Part shown: positions 43,938-52,906 of the stretch, piece after piece | Layout: each line of letters opens with the position of its first letter | Numbering within the stretch: the stretch's first letter is position 1 | DNA from: an uncultured Spirochaetales bacterium | GTDB lineage: Bacteria; Spirochaetota; Spirochaetia; Sphaerochaetales; Sphaerochaetaceae | DNA: 64,000 bases | Reading direction: 5' to 3' | Assembly (NCBI GenBank): GCA_949285145.1 | Contig: CASDXQ010000018.1 | Location: forward strand, 51,295-115,294 | Translations under genes and position numbers: made by a program | Notes under the pieces: model-generated | The model's input: the letters and a program-made list of their open reading frames with translations, nothing else | Database searches by the model: none | What the model was told of the DNA's origin: nothing

Positions 43938-44434
43938 ATGCCCTCATGATCCGCAAGAATCCTTTTCTTAAGATCCTCATCTTCAGCCGGACCTGCCACC
44001 ATTATATCTTTCTGCCCTGCACTTATGACATCCCTGCAGGAAAGGGAGAATGTCGGGTTCTCCTCATTGTCTCCGGTAAGACGGAGAAGATCGGCCTCGC
44101 TGACGCCGTATACGATTCTACCTATGTTGGCCCAGTATACGGCACCGGTACACATGACACACGGTTCGAAATTCGTATAGAGTGTGCACTTTGCAAGCTT
44201 TTCCGGAGGATAAAGCTTTGCTGCCCTGAGTGTCAGCAATGTCTCTGCATGATAGGCAGAGCCGCCGGTTGTGAATTCATTCTCCTGAGTCAGGAGTACC
44301 TCGTCATTCTCATCCACAAGCTCGCTGGCAAAAGGATGATTGCCCTTGCTGCGGCTTGAGGATGCAAGCCCGGCACATTCATAAAGATGTCTTATGTCTT
44401 TCTGTGTGATTCTGTCCTCAATTACCTTTCCCAT
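43928..44434 (-). CDS. Nucleoside deaminase (CDA/GuaD-type fold)
   Basis: The 168-residue cytidine deaminase superfamily member has YHAETLLTLRAAKL with the zinc His and catalytic Glu, and NFEPCVMCTGAVYWANIGR with the Cys pair. It most resembles guanine/guanosine deaminases and TadA relatives. GGAG lies 9 nt before the ATG at 44434. It is first in an operon with the MtnA-like isomerase and the phosphorylase, so its natural substrate may be a purine nucleoside or base feeding that pathway. Confidence 0.8.
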   Translation of the reverse strand: MGKVIEDRITQKDIRHLYECAGLASSSRSKGNHPFASELVDENDEVLLTQENEFTTGGSAYHAETLLTLRAAKLYPPEKLAKCTLYTNFEPCVMCTGAVYWANIGRIVYGVSEADLLRLTGDNEENPTFSLSCRDVISAGQKDIMVAGPAEDEDLKKRILADHEGMWD

Positions 44435-44595
44435 ATGAAAAACTCCGCTGGAAAATCCTAGCACACAGCTTTGTATTTCTGGAAGCCCCTTTTTGTAGTT
44501 GGAGTGAAGATGCTTCACAGCTTCTTCATATCGGCTTGACGAGTATATTGTCTTTGTTTAACTTGTCATTAGAAACAAAAACAAAGGAAAAACAT

Positions 44596-45900
44596 ATGAA
44601 AAGAAAAATTCTTGCTTTCATGCTTATCCTGACTGTCATCTCAACTCTTGGCCTTTTCGCATCCGGCGCAAAGGAAATAAGCAGTGATGAGACAGTCGTA
44701 AAGGTCATTGAGATCTCACAGGATGAGAATGACACATACCGGCTCAGAGTGCAGAAAGAAGACGGTGTCATAATCATCTACAGGGCAGATGAGGAAAATA
44801 CTGTGTGCTCGGTTCCTTTTGACCAGATTTCGAAAGGAAGCATACTTGCCATCAAGGACAATGGCATTGCCACAATGAGCATTCCTGCCCAGATGTGGGC
44901 TGTGGAAATCAGGGATCTGACCCTTGGCGCAAATGCCGGAGCATATTCCTTCACTTTTGCAGATCCGTCTGATGTCTATGCAGTTCCTCCTGTTGCCGAC
45001 GATACGAATGCACCCTCATTATGGGAAATAACTCTTGATGATACAGTCGAATCCCGTTTCAGCTATGCATACGGCTATGATCTGGCATCAGGCTATGCAT
45101 CTCAGGGCGTAACTTTCCGCGGCAGTTATTTCGCACGCGGCATCCTTGACTTCTGGAATGTCAGCGAACCGCTCATTCCCGCTGATGAGATGTCAGGCTA
45201 TGTGGACGAATATATCGACACGATTTTCACACCAGGAGAGGAAGAGACAACGGGAGAGGCGCCCTCAAGCCTCGATGAAATCTATGCAATCACGGATTTT
45301 GAAGATCTCAGCCAGCGTTTCAGCTACGCATACGGCTATGTCTCCGCATTCCAGGATTACTACTACGGCATAATGGTCGAACCTGAGAAATTCGTTGAAG
45401 GCGCGCTCACTGCCATATTCGGCATCACCCCGCTTCTCGACAATGCTGAAAGGCAGCAGGCAATTTCGGACTATATGGCACAGATGCAGGCTGAATACGA
45501 AGCATACATAAACGAGCTCGCACAGGCAAACCTCAGTGCAGCAGAAGAGTTCCTCAGTGAAAATGCAGAAGCTGATGGCGTCATCGCCACAGACTCAGGA
45601 CTTCAGTATGAAATCGTGATTGAAGGAGACGGAGCTCAGCCTGATGCAGATGATACTGTAACGGTAACCTACACTCTCAGGGACATCAACGGCAATCTCC
45701 TTGATCAGGGTGAGAATGTCGACTTTTCACTTGCAAATCTCATCCCTGGTTTCAGCGAGACCGTTTCCAACATGAGAGTCGGCGGAGAGGCAATTGCGTA
45801 CGTTCATCCGTCTCTGGGTTACGGTGAGTCAGGAGCCGGTTCAGTCGAGCCGAATTCTCTCCTCATTTTCGATATCCAGCTGCATGGAATTGTAGAATAA
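44596..45900 (+). CDS. Exported FKBP-type peptidyl-prolyl isomerase with duplicated N-terminal repeat
   Basis: The 434-residue protein has a signal peptide at residues 1-22 (KRKILAFMLILTVISTLGLF). Residues 145-210 and 255-310 repeat the same unit, RFSYAYGYDLASGYASQG and RFSYAYGYVSAFQDYYYG, each followed by an FKBP_N-like helical end. The C-terminal 100 residues are the FKBP domain (DSGLQYEIVIEGDG, then VTVTYTLRD and VHPSLGYGESGAG). The first 120 residues are unassigned. It is likely a periplasmic folding factor. AAAGGA precedes the ATG. Confidence 0.82.
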   Translation: MKRKILAFMLILTVISTLGLFASGAKEISSDETVVKVIEISQDENDTYRLRVQKEDGVIIIYRADEENTVCSVPFDQISKGSILAIKDNGIATMSIPAQMWAVEIRDLTLGANAGAYSFTFADPSDVYAVPPVADDTNAPSLWEITLDDTVESRFSYAYGYDLASGYASQGVTFRGSYFARGILDFWNVSEPLIPADEMSGYVDEYIDTIFTPGEEETTGEAPSSLDEIYAITDFEDLSQRFSYAYGYVSAFQDYYYGIMVEPEKFVEGALTAIFGITPLLDNAERQQAISDYMAQMQAEYEAYINELAQANLSAAEEFLSENAEADGVIATDSGLQYEIVIEGDGAQPDADDTVTVTYTLRDINGNLLDQGENVDFSLANLIPGFSETVSNMRVGGEAIAYVHPSLGYGESGAGSVEPNSLLIFDIQLHGIVE

Positions 45901-45911
45901 TGAATAAATAA

Positions 45912-45938
45912 GGCATGGGCTGATATCCAGCCTATGCC
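45912..45938. terminator. Hairpin between the FKBP and YiaL-like genes
   Basis: GGCATGGGCT (45912-45921) pairs with AGCCTATGCC (45929-45938). T-rich sequence follows on the minus strand. It overlaps the end of the YiaL-like gene. Confidence 0.5.
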
Positions 45939-46315
45939 CTGAATGAGAAATGAACTTCTCTGAAGCCTGAGGGCAGATTGGCACTCAGGCCTTTCTTATA
46001 CTCTCCTTCAGTGAGAAGGATGAAGCTTCCTTCCATCACTTTGAAGACCGCAGAGGAATCAGCTGTGCTGACCATGCACTCGCCATCAAGAGCGGCAAGC
46101 AGTGCACACTCCCCATTCTTCACAGTGAAAGGCAAACCGCTGGAGGATGTGACATAGCTTTGTGTGACGTATGTCACATCCTTATTTTCATCACACACAT
46201 AGCTGCCGTCCGGTTTGTCATACGGCAGGCTTCTGTCAAGAATGGAAATCACGAATGCCAGATTCCTGAAGCATGTCTGATAGCTTTCCATCTGGTTCAG
46301 CGTATCGTAGATCAA
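45932..46315 (-). CDS. YhcH/YjgK/YiaL-family protein (DUF386)
   Basis: The 127-residue cupin-like protein has the start MIYDTLNQMESYQTCFRNLA and an internal YVTQSYVTSSSGLPF, plus a late GSFILLTEGEYKKG, all fitting the YiaL/NanQ-type family. Members bind sugars or sugar acids. Two genes upstream lies a YiaK-like reductase, the same pairing as in E. coli yiaKL, which supports the assignment. It is slightly shorter than the usual 150 residues. Confidence 0.65.
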   Translation of the reverse strand: MIYDTLNQMESYQTCFRNLAFVISILDRSLPYDKPDGSYVCDENKDVTYVTQSYVTSSSGLPFTVKNGECALLAALDGECMVSTADSSAVFKVMEGSFILLTEGEYKKGLSANLPSGFREVHFSFRA

Positions 46316-46956
46316 ATGTCATCTCCCTTGTGTGAGGCTGCAACTTCAGTAAATGAAAGTATCTGGTCGACACATCCGTTTATTCCGAGCACAGAGCTGT
46401 CAAGCGCAAGGTCATAGGTTCTGCACATACCCCACTTCTTGTCAGAATAATAGTTGTAGAAGTTCGCACGTGTCTTGTCGGCTTTAAGACAGACATCCTC
46501 AGCCTTGTCAGAAGGCACTTCGTAAACGCTGACTGCCCTCTTCACCCTGGCATCAAGCGGAGCATGAATGAATACTGATATCACATTGGGATTGTCACGC
46601 AGAATATAATCGGCACAGCGTCCTATGATCACACAGCTGTCTGTGTCCGCAACTTTCTTTATTGTTTTTGACTGAATCAGGAAAAGCTGATCATTGAGTG
46701 GCATTTCGTTGAAACCCAGTGTTCCTGTCGCCATCGGGTAATTCCCCATGACAAGAGAATAAAGCAGAGATGAGGTTGGTTTCTCATCCGCATTATGGAA
46801 AAGAGCCTCGCTCAGTCCGCTGTCCTTTGCTGCCAGCGTCAGGATTTCCTTGTCATAGAACGGAATGCCGAGTCTCTCGGCAAGAGTGCGTCCGACTTTG
46901 CGCCCGCCGCTTCCGAACTGACGTCCGATTGTGTATACAACTTTTGTCTTATCCAT
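46312..46956 (-). CDS. Cytidylate kinase-like P-loop protein
   Basis: The 214-residue protein belongs to the cytidylate-kinase-like family: TIGRQFGSGGRKVGRTLAER (P-loop with RQFGSGG), PFYDKEILTLAAKDSGL and SCVIIGRCADYIL, then FIHAPLDARVKRAV. Members are often found with unrelated functions and their substrate is not settled. It sits between the YiaK- and YiaL-like genes, with a 4-nt overlap with the latter. The start at 46956 gives the usual domain start; no strong SD. Confidence 0.75.
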   Translation of the reverse strand: MDKTKVVYTIGRQFGSGGRKVGRTLAERLGIPFYDKEILTLAAKDSGLSEALFHNADEKPTSSLLYSLVMGNYPMATGTLGFNEMPLNDQLFLIQSKTIKKVADTDSCVIIGRCADYILRDNPNVISVFIHAPLDARVKRAVSVYEVPSDKAEDVCLKADKTRANFYNYYSDKKWGMCRTYDLALDSSVLGINGCVDQILSFTEVAASHKGDDI

Positions 46957-46979
46957 ATACAGCAAAGGAGCCTTTGTTC

Positions 46980-47996
46980 TCACACAGTCCTTCCGGCAAG
47001 GCCGAGCACTGTCTTCCATACACTCTCATGCACAGGAATGCCGTTTGCAAGGTTATCCTCTCTTGCCGCAGCAAGACGCTCTCCGGCGTATCTGAGTTTT
47101 TTTCCATCTCTTGCAGTGCATGAAGTAATGCTTTCAAGAACCTTGCGGGTGTTTTTCCTGATGCTCTCCCCGTCTGATATTTTTGACGGATCGATGACTA
47201 TGAACACCTGGCTCAGGCCTCTTTCCTCTCCTTCCATTCCGACATCCATGACGGTAAAACCATTTGAAAGGACAGCAGCGACAAGATCAAGCGCTATCGA
47301 AAGGGATGTACCCTTCCAGAAACCGAAAGGAATTACAGAACTGTTTTTTTCAATTGCACACGGATCTTTTGTCAGCTTTCCCTCATCGTCAAAACCGCCG
47401 TCAACCGGAAGCATTTCACCTCTGAGCCTGTATTCCTCGAGCTTTCCGTATGAGAACTGCGACATAGCCGCATCAAATACGAAATGAACGCCGTTGTCCA
47501 CAGGAACGCTTATCACAAGAGGATTGTTGCCGATCCTGAGCTCGCTGCTTCCCCACGGCATCATGTTGGGCTTGGTGTTCGACCAGGCGATTGCAATGCA
47601 ACCATGATCCGCCGCATAAAGCCCGTACGTTCCGCCACGAAGCCAGTGGTTGTTGTGCGCAAGGGCGACAATGCCTGTTCCTTTGTCATGAGCGATCTCA
47701 ACAGCCCTGTGTACTGCATGGTATGCATTCACCGGCCCGATTCCGAAATGCCCGTCATATGTTTCGATCACACCGCAGGACGAGACCTTTTCCATTTCAG
47801 CATTCACATCAAGAACACCGCTGTCGATATTGCTGACTATTCTGGGGAATCTGTTTATTCCGTGCGTGTAGACTCCATCAAGAGTATTGCTGAAAATAAT
47901 CTGTGAAAGTATTTCCGCCTTATCGGGAGATAGAGCACGTGAGAGAAGTATATCCTTTATTGTGCTGAAAACCTCATCAGCCATGATCCTGAGCAT
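46980..47996 (-). CDS. Ldh2/YiaK-family oxidoreductase (2,3-diketo-L-gulonate reductase-like)
   Basis: The 338-residue malate/L-lactate dehydrogenase-type protein has GVYTHGINRFPRI, VALAHNNHWLRGG, YAADHGCIAIAWSNT, FDAAMSQFSYGKL and WKGTSLSIALDL. These are typical of YiaK/DlgD rather than malate dehydrogenase. It likely reduces a 2,3-diketo sugar acid with NAD(P)H. AGGAGG lies 5 nt before the ATG at 47996. Linked to YiaL-like and kinase-like genes as a three-gene operon. Confidence 0.82.
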   Translation of the reverse strand: MLRIMADEVFSTIKDILLSRALSPDKAEILSQIIFSNTLDGVYTHGINRFPRIVSNIDSGVLDVNAEMEKVSSCGVIETYDGHFGIGPVNAYHAVHRAVEIAHDKGTGIVALAHNNHWLRGGTYGLYAADHGCIAIAWSNTKPNMMPWGSSELRIGNNPLVISVPVDNGVHFVFDAAMSQFSYGKLEEYRLRGEMLPVDGGFDDEGKLTKDPCAIEKNSSVIPFGFWKGTSLSIALDLVAAVLSNGFTVMDVGMEGEERGLSQVFIVIDPSKISDGESIRKNTRKVLESITSCTARDGKKLRYAGERLAAAREDNLANGIPVHESVWKTVLGLAGRTV

Positions 47997-48050
47997 ATCA
48001 GCCTCCTGTAGCGGAAAAAAGCATGACACAAAAACCTCATTTGGGAAAGC

Positions 48051-48086
48051 AAAAAGAAACGGGCCCGCCTTTCACAGACAAGCCCG
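48051..48086 (-). terminator. Terminator of the nucleoside ABC transporter operon
   Basis: CGGGC (48060-48064) pairs with GCCCG (48082-48086), followed on the minus strand by a T-rich tract to 48051. Confidence 0.65.
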
Positions 48087-48108
48087 GAAAAAGATTACAC
48101 ATTGAATC

Positions 48109-49053
48109 TCATGTTCTTATTTCCCTGTTGAACGGCTTGCCAAGAGCCGCAGGACTTGAAGTCTGGTTCTTTGATGTGAAAGCAAGGACAACTATTACGA
48201 CGACATAAGGCAGCATGACGAAGAACTCATACGGCAGGTTAATGCCAAGTCCCTGGACATTGTACTGTATTGTCTGCGCGAAAGAGAACAGCAAGGCGCC
48301 GAGCATGATCTTCACTGGATGCCAGTGTCCGAAATACACAAGTGCAACAGCAATGAAGCCGCGTCCCGCAATCAGTTCATCTGAGAACATCTTGACCTGG
48401 CATACAGAAAGATACGCACCTGCCAGGCCGGCAAGCGCTCCGCCGAGTGCAAGAGCCTCATAACGCGTCCTGTTGACATTGATGCCCATGCTGTCCGCTG
48501 CCCTGGGATAGCTTCCCACTGCCCTTACCTTAAGACCCCAGCTGGTTTTGAACAGCACATACCATGCAACAGGAACAAGGAGAAATGCGATGTATACCAG
48601 CATGTTGTGGGAGAAAAAGATATCTCCGATAACAGGAATGCTGCCGAGAAGAGGAATGGGGGTGTCGGGTATGCCGGGGATGGACTGTGTTCCGCCGACA
48701 AAATGACGGAAGAGAGTTCCGGCGGTTCCGACCCCGAACATCTGCAGTCCGATGCCGGCAATGCCCTGCGGGGCACGGAAGGTTATCACAATAAGGCCGA
48801 AGAACAGGGCAAGAAGAGCTCCGCAGAGTGTTGCTGCCAGAAGTCCTGCAACGTTGTACAGCTGGCTTACATGACCTCCATGACCGATAGAAAACGGAAT
48901 GAGCATTCCGAGGAAAGCCCCCATCGCCATGATTCCCTCGCAGCCGAGGTTGAAGACACCGCTGCGCTGGTTGAACATCTCTCCGATTGACGCAAGCAGA
49001 AGCGCAACGGAGAACGGTACTGTCATTGCCAGAATATTAACGATCAAATCCAT
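48109..49053 (-). CDS. ABC transporter permease, NupQ/YufQ-like
   Basis: The 314-residue inner-membrane permease of the BMP/nucleoside-type importer has the N-terminal MFNQRSGVFNLGCEGIMAMG and a central GLKVRAVGSYPRAADSMGIN with the EAA-like loop. Together with the adjacent permease, ATPase and BMP binding protein it forms a purine or pyrimidine nucleoside importer. It is the last gene of the operon and lies 3 nt after the second permease gene. Confidence 0.85.
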   Translation of the reverse strand: MDLIVNILAMTVPFSVALLLASIGEMFNQRSGVFNLGCEGIMAMGAFLGMLIPFSIGHGGHVSQLYNVAGLLAATLCGALLALFFGLIVITFRAPQGIAGIGLQMFGVGTAGTLFRHFVGGTQSIPGIPDTPIPLLGSIPVIGDIFFSHNMLVYIAFLLVPVAWYVLFKTSWGLKVRAVGSYPRAADSMGINVNRTRYEALALGGALAGLAGAYLSVCQVKMFSDELIAGRGFIAVALVYFGHWHPVKIMLGALLFSFAQTIQYNVQGLGINLPYEFFVMLPYVVVIVVLAFTSKNQTSSPAALGKPFNREIRT

Positions 49054-49056
49054 CTT

Positions 49057-50151
49057 TCACGCCTCCTTAATGTCTTTCTTCGAGCACCACCAGCGGTAGA
49101 CCCTGTCCTCAAGATAATTGTTCTGGAGAATCATCTGGGTGGTAACGATCACTATTATGATAAGCCCCTGCATTACTTCCACTATGTTCGCCGGAACTCC
49201 CACTGCCCTGGGAGTAAGCGTCGAGCCGTAGATGAGAAGCGCGAAGAAGAAAGATGCCGGTATGATACCAAATGGATGAAGCATGCCGAAAAGAGCAACG
49301 ACGACTGCACTGAAGCCATAGTTGTTCGTTATTCCCTCAATTGCCCTTCTGTGCACTGCGGCGATCTCGATACCGCCTGCAAGCCCTGCGAATGCACCGG
49401 AAATGACCATGGCTGTCGTCACGTATGCAGCCACGTTTATTCCGCCGTAACGTGCAGCCCTGCTCTGTGCTCCGCTTGCCCTCATTTTGTAACCGAAGCT
49501 CGTTTTCCACATGAAGATGTAGACTATGACAGCAAGCACAAGGGCAATGAAGATGCCGTAATGCATCCTTCCCGTTATTCTTCCGATTTCGATGGATGCA
49601 GTCAGACGTGCCGACTGAGGAGTTCCGGCACCGGAAAGAGCCTCGGCAGGATCCAGCATGGGAACACGCAGGCAGAATGAATAGAACTGTGCGGCAATAT
49701 AATTGAGCATAACGGTTGAAAGCAGCTCTGATACCTGCAGCTTTGACTTGAGTATGCCGGGGATGAAGCCCCACAGCCCGCCGCACAGTACGGAAGCGAG
49801 CAGAGCGAACGGCAGAAGGACTGCTCTTGGGAGATCCGGCATAGCGAGTGCGACTGTTGTGAAACCGAGTATACCCATGGCCATCTGGCCTTCAGCCCCG
49901 ATATTTATGATTCCGGATCTGTATGCGACAGCCACACCGAGAGCAATCACACACAGCGGAACCGCGCGGACGAGCACCTCGCTCAGATGGCCCATTCTTG
50001 TCAGCGGAGTGATGATTATAGTATAGAACGTCTGTATGATGTCAGCTCCAAGTATGATTAGAATGAAGGAGGACAGGAGCAGTGTTGCAAGCACGGCAAG
50101 AAGGATGATCGAAAGCTTGTAGATTATCTTGAAATTCCTATTCATTGTCAT
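49057..50151 (-). CDS. ABC transporter permease, NupP/YufP-like
   Basis: The 364-residue permease has about eight to nine membrane helices. IGAEGQMAMGILGF and FGYKMRASGAQSRAARYGGI are typical of this subunit. It pairs with the NupQ-like permease. Its start overlaps the ATPase gene by 14 nt. Confidence 0.85.
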   Translation of the reverse strand: MTMNRNFKIIYKLSIILLAVLATLLLSSFILIILGADIIQTFYTIIITPLTRMGHLSEVLVRAVPLCVIALGVAVAYRSGIINIGAEGQMAMGILGFTTVALAMPDLPRAVLLPFALLASVLCGGLWGFIPGILKSKLQVSELLSTVMLNYIAAQFYSFCLRVPMLDPAEALSGAGTPQSARLTASIEIGRITGRMHYGIFIALVLAVIVYIFMWKTSFGYKMRASGAQSRAARYGGINVAAYVTTAMVISGAFAGLAGGIEIAAVHRRAIEGITNNYGFSAVVVALFGMLHPFGIIPASFFFALLIYGSTLTPRAVGVPANIVEVMQGLIIIVIVTTQMILQNNYLEDRVYRWWCSKKDIKEA

Positions 50152-51670
50152 CCTCCTCTTTCAGTCCGGCCATGAGAATACCGAGATTCTCCTTATTCGC
50201 CTCTCCGTGGTTGAGCACTTTCTGTATTCTGCCCTTATAGATTACGGCTATCCTGTCGGAAAGGTTCATAAGTTCCTCAAGTTCCTCTGAGATGAGAAGG
50301 ATTCCTATTCCCTCTCTTCGCTTTTTAAGCAGCTCCTGATGTATGAACTCTATGGCACCCATATCAAGACCTCTGGTCGGATAGACCGCAAGGAGGAATT
50401 TAGGGGATCTGGTAAGCTCCCTGGCAAGAATCACTTTCTGTATGTTGCCGCCTGACAGGCTCCCCGCAGGAGTGTTCACACCGGGACAGCGTATGTCGAA
50501 AGAATCCCTGAGTTTCTCGGCGTTGTCGCTTACGGCCTTCCTGCTTATGATACGATGTTTCGCGAAAGGAGGCCTGTCACTGTCCTTGAGGATGAAATTC
50601 TCCCTGATTGAGAAAGAAGGGACAATACCTTCGACATTTCTCTCTTCAGGAATGTATCCCATACCCTGACTGATGATGAATGAGGCGCTTCTTCCTGCAA
50701 TCTCCGTGCCGAAGAAGTTTATGCTGCCGCTTTCAACACTTCTCAGTCCGTTGATCGCTTCTGCAAGCTCTCTCTGACCATTTCCCGATACACCGGCAAG
50801 ACCTACAATCTCTCCCTGCTTCACATTAAGAGTGAAACCGTCAAGGGCAAGGAAGCCCCTGTCTGAGCGGACGCACAGGTTTCTGATGGAAAGCGCTTCT
50901 GCCCCGTTGAAATCATGCTCCTTGTTTTCAGGAAGCGTGATCTCATGTCCGGTCATCATCGCAGCAATCTGGCGGGATGAATAATCGTCCGTGCTGCCGG
51001 AGAAGACAACCTTGCCATGCCTGAGAATGGCGATCTTGTCACTCAGCGACTTGACTTCATTCAGCTTATGGGAAATGAAGATGATTGAAAGTTCATCCTT
51101 CATTCTCTTGAGCAGTTCAATGAGTTCATCCGTCTCCTGCGGTGTCAATGCGCTTGTAGGCTCATCAAGAATGAGGAAACGTGCACCCAGACAGAGCGTT
51201 TTGACAAGTTCGACTCTCTGCTGCTCACCTACTGAAAGCTGCCAGACATATGCATCAGGATTTACGGCAAGCCCATAGTGCTGACTGACCTGCATGACCC
51301 TGTCCCTGACCATTGAAAGATCCAGGCGCAGAGGCTTCCATGCCTGTTTATAGCCGAGGGCAACATTTTCCGTGACAGTCATTCCCGGAACCAGCATATA
51401 CTGCTGATGTACCATGCCGAGCCCAGCCTTGAATGCATCATCGGGCCCTTTGAAGTGCACCTCCTCTCCGTTTATGAATATTCTGCCTTCATCCTGCTGG
51501 TAAATACCCATCAGAATATTCATAAGCGTTGTCTTTCCCGCTCCGTTCTCTCCCACAAGGGCGAGAATCTCTCCTTCCTCAACACTCAGGCTGATGTGAT
51601 CAGATGCCAGAACGCCCGGAAAGCGCTTTGTGATATCCACCATCCTGAGTGATTTTATTCTTTCTTCCAT
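50138..51670 (-). CDS. ABC transporter ATP-binding protein, NupO/YufO-like (two ATPase domains)
   Basis: The 510-residue twin-domain ATPase has Walker A GENGAGKTTLMNILMG, signature LSVGEQQRVELVKTL, Walker B ILDEPTSAL; the second half has GVSGNGQRELAEAI (degenerate Walker A) and LSGGNIQKVILAREL with YPTRGLDMG. This is the nucleoside/BMP-type ATPase layout shared with RbsA. The start at 51670 gives a typical beginning, without an evident SD. It is separated from the BMP gene by an attenuator hairpin. Confidence 0.88.
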   Translation of the reverse strand: MEERIKSLRMVDITKRFPGVLASDHISLSVEEGEILALVGENGAGKTTLMNILMGIYQQDEGRIFINGEEVHFKGPDDAFKAGLGMVHQQYMLVPGMTVTENVALGYKQAWKPLRLDLSMVRDRVMQVSQHYGLAVNPDAYVWQLSVGEQQRVELVKTLCLGARFLILDEPTSALTPQETDELIELLKRMKDELSIIFISHKLNEVKSLSDKIAILRHGKVVFSGSTDDYSSRQIAAMMTGHEITLPENKEHDFNGAEALSIRNLCVRSDRGFLALDGFTLNVKQGEIVGLAGVSGNGQRELAEAINGLRSVESGSINFFGTEIAGRSASFIISQGMGYIPEERNVEGIVPSFSIRENFILKDSDRPPFAKHRIISRKAVSDNAEKLRDSFDIRCPGVNTPAGSLSGGNIQKVILARELTRSPKFLLAVYPTRGLDMGAIEFIHQELLKKRREGIGILLISEELEELMNLSDRIAVIYKGRIQKVLNHGEANKENLGILMAGLKEEDDNE

Positions 51671-51690
51671 AACACACTCTAAAACACAGC

Positions 51691-51714
51691 GGGCACCCAT
51701 GTCTCAAGGTGCCC
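51691..51714 (-). terminator. Attenuator hairpin between the BMP gene and the ATPase gene
   Basis: GGGCACC (51691-51697) pairs with GGTGCCC (51708-51714), with a short T-containing tract after it on the minus strand. It likely reduces transcription past the abundant binding protein. It lies just after the reconstructed BMP stop at 51734, and within the readthrough tail of the frameshifted frame. Confidence 0.6.
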
Positions 51715-51733
51715 GGCAATTATCAAATAGAAA

Positions 51734-52671
51734 TCAGAGCTGAACGTCTGCCCAGTTGGAAAGAACGCCTGCCTGTGCAGTGAATTCTTGTTGAAGTTCA
51801 TCGGGATACATACGCCGCCAGTTACACCTTCATCGAGGCTTTCGATGAGACCGACAACGACTGCAGCATAGTTGTAGCTGGATGCCGCAACGCACTTTGC
51901 CTGTCCTTCAGGAGTGTCGAGCTGTGCAAGATCCTGACCGAGCCAGAGCACGTCATCGTACTCAGCACATGCTCTCAGAGCGCCGATTGCCTGCTGTGAA
52001 GCACCTGTAAGGACGTCAGCACCGGCATTGATCTGTGTTGTTGCAAGCTCTGCGGACTTGACATAGTCAGAGAAGCTTCCGATGAATGCCATGTTGATCT
52101 TCGCATCAGGATTTACAGCCTCTACGCCGAGGACAAAGCCTCTTGCATAACGTGCAGAGTCACCGCTGTCGACAGGACCTACGAAACCGATGTTGTTGTC
52201 CTTTGTGAGCATGCCTGCAAGAATACCGGACAGATAACCCGTTTCTTCAGACTCAGGCATATAAGTGAAGACATTGTCTCCGACTATCTCGCTGGAAGTC
52301 CCGAAAGCAAATGACACATCAGGGAATTCCGCAGCAAGGTCAGTAACCATGTTCTTGTACTGTGCGCCATGGGCGATGATAAGATCAAAGCCGTCGGCAA
52401 TGTACTGTCTTGCGATTGACTCGGAGTCGACTGTGGTCATCTTCTCGGAATACTCATAGTGGATCTTGCCGGGAAGCTGTTCCTGTGCAGCAAGAATACC
52501 GTCATGCATTGACTGGCACCAGCCTTTATCATCAATTGTGTTCTCGATGATAAGAGCAACCTTGTACTGACCGTCATCAGCACCTGCAGCCTCTTCACCT
52601 GCACCGCCGGCAAAGACGGCAAGGGGAACAGCCATTAAAAGTACAACTAGAAAAAGGACAAGCTTCTTCAT
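51734..52671 (-). CDS. BMP-family substrate-binding protein with an apparent 1-nt frameshift
   Basis: The protein has a signal peptide at residues 1-20 (KKLVLFLVVLLMAVPLAVFA), then NTIDDKGWCQSMHDGI, TVDSESIARQYIADGFDLII, FAFGTSSEIVGDNVFTYMPE and LAGMLTKDNNIGFVG, all BMP/PnrA-type, binding nucleosides. No lipobox Cys is visible. After MNFNK (near 51787) the uninterrupted frame runs on through the hairpin to 51679, while the next frame reads EFTAQAGVLSNWADVQL and stops before the hairpin. One missing base (AAGAATTC for AAGGAATTC) explains this. Native length about 312 residues. Confidence 0.8.
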
Positions 52672-52721
52672 CATTATGCCTCCTGTAATTTTATATACCT
52701 GATCTGGTATTTCTACCCACA

Positions 52722-52750
52722 TTATTAAATCTATATAAGGGATTTGTCAA
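52722..52750 (-). promoter_or_regulatory. Promoter of the BMP/Nup operon
   Basis: On the minus strand TTGACA (52745-52750), 17 nt, TAATAA (52722-52727). The leader of about 45 nt holds AGGAGG before the start. The AT-rich stretch 52740-52880 lies upstream. Confidence 0.7.
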
Positions 52751-52906
52751 AACAATATTGACAAAATTCGCAATAATGCACTCTCTATTTTTTTGTTTTT
52801 CATAAATTTTCTTTTTAAAAATTAGTAAAATCATTAAATTTTAACTGTAAGATATATTTTTTGAACTTTTTACTGAATTTTTAAAAAATTTTTATGACAA
52901 AAGTCC

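Noticed and set aside
51679..52722. Longer BMP frame (to 52722, ending at 51679)
   Set aside because: The 5' extension crosses the promoter -10 at 52722-52727 and the 3' tail reads through a terminator hairpin; native ends are 52671 and 51734.
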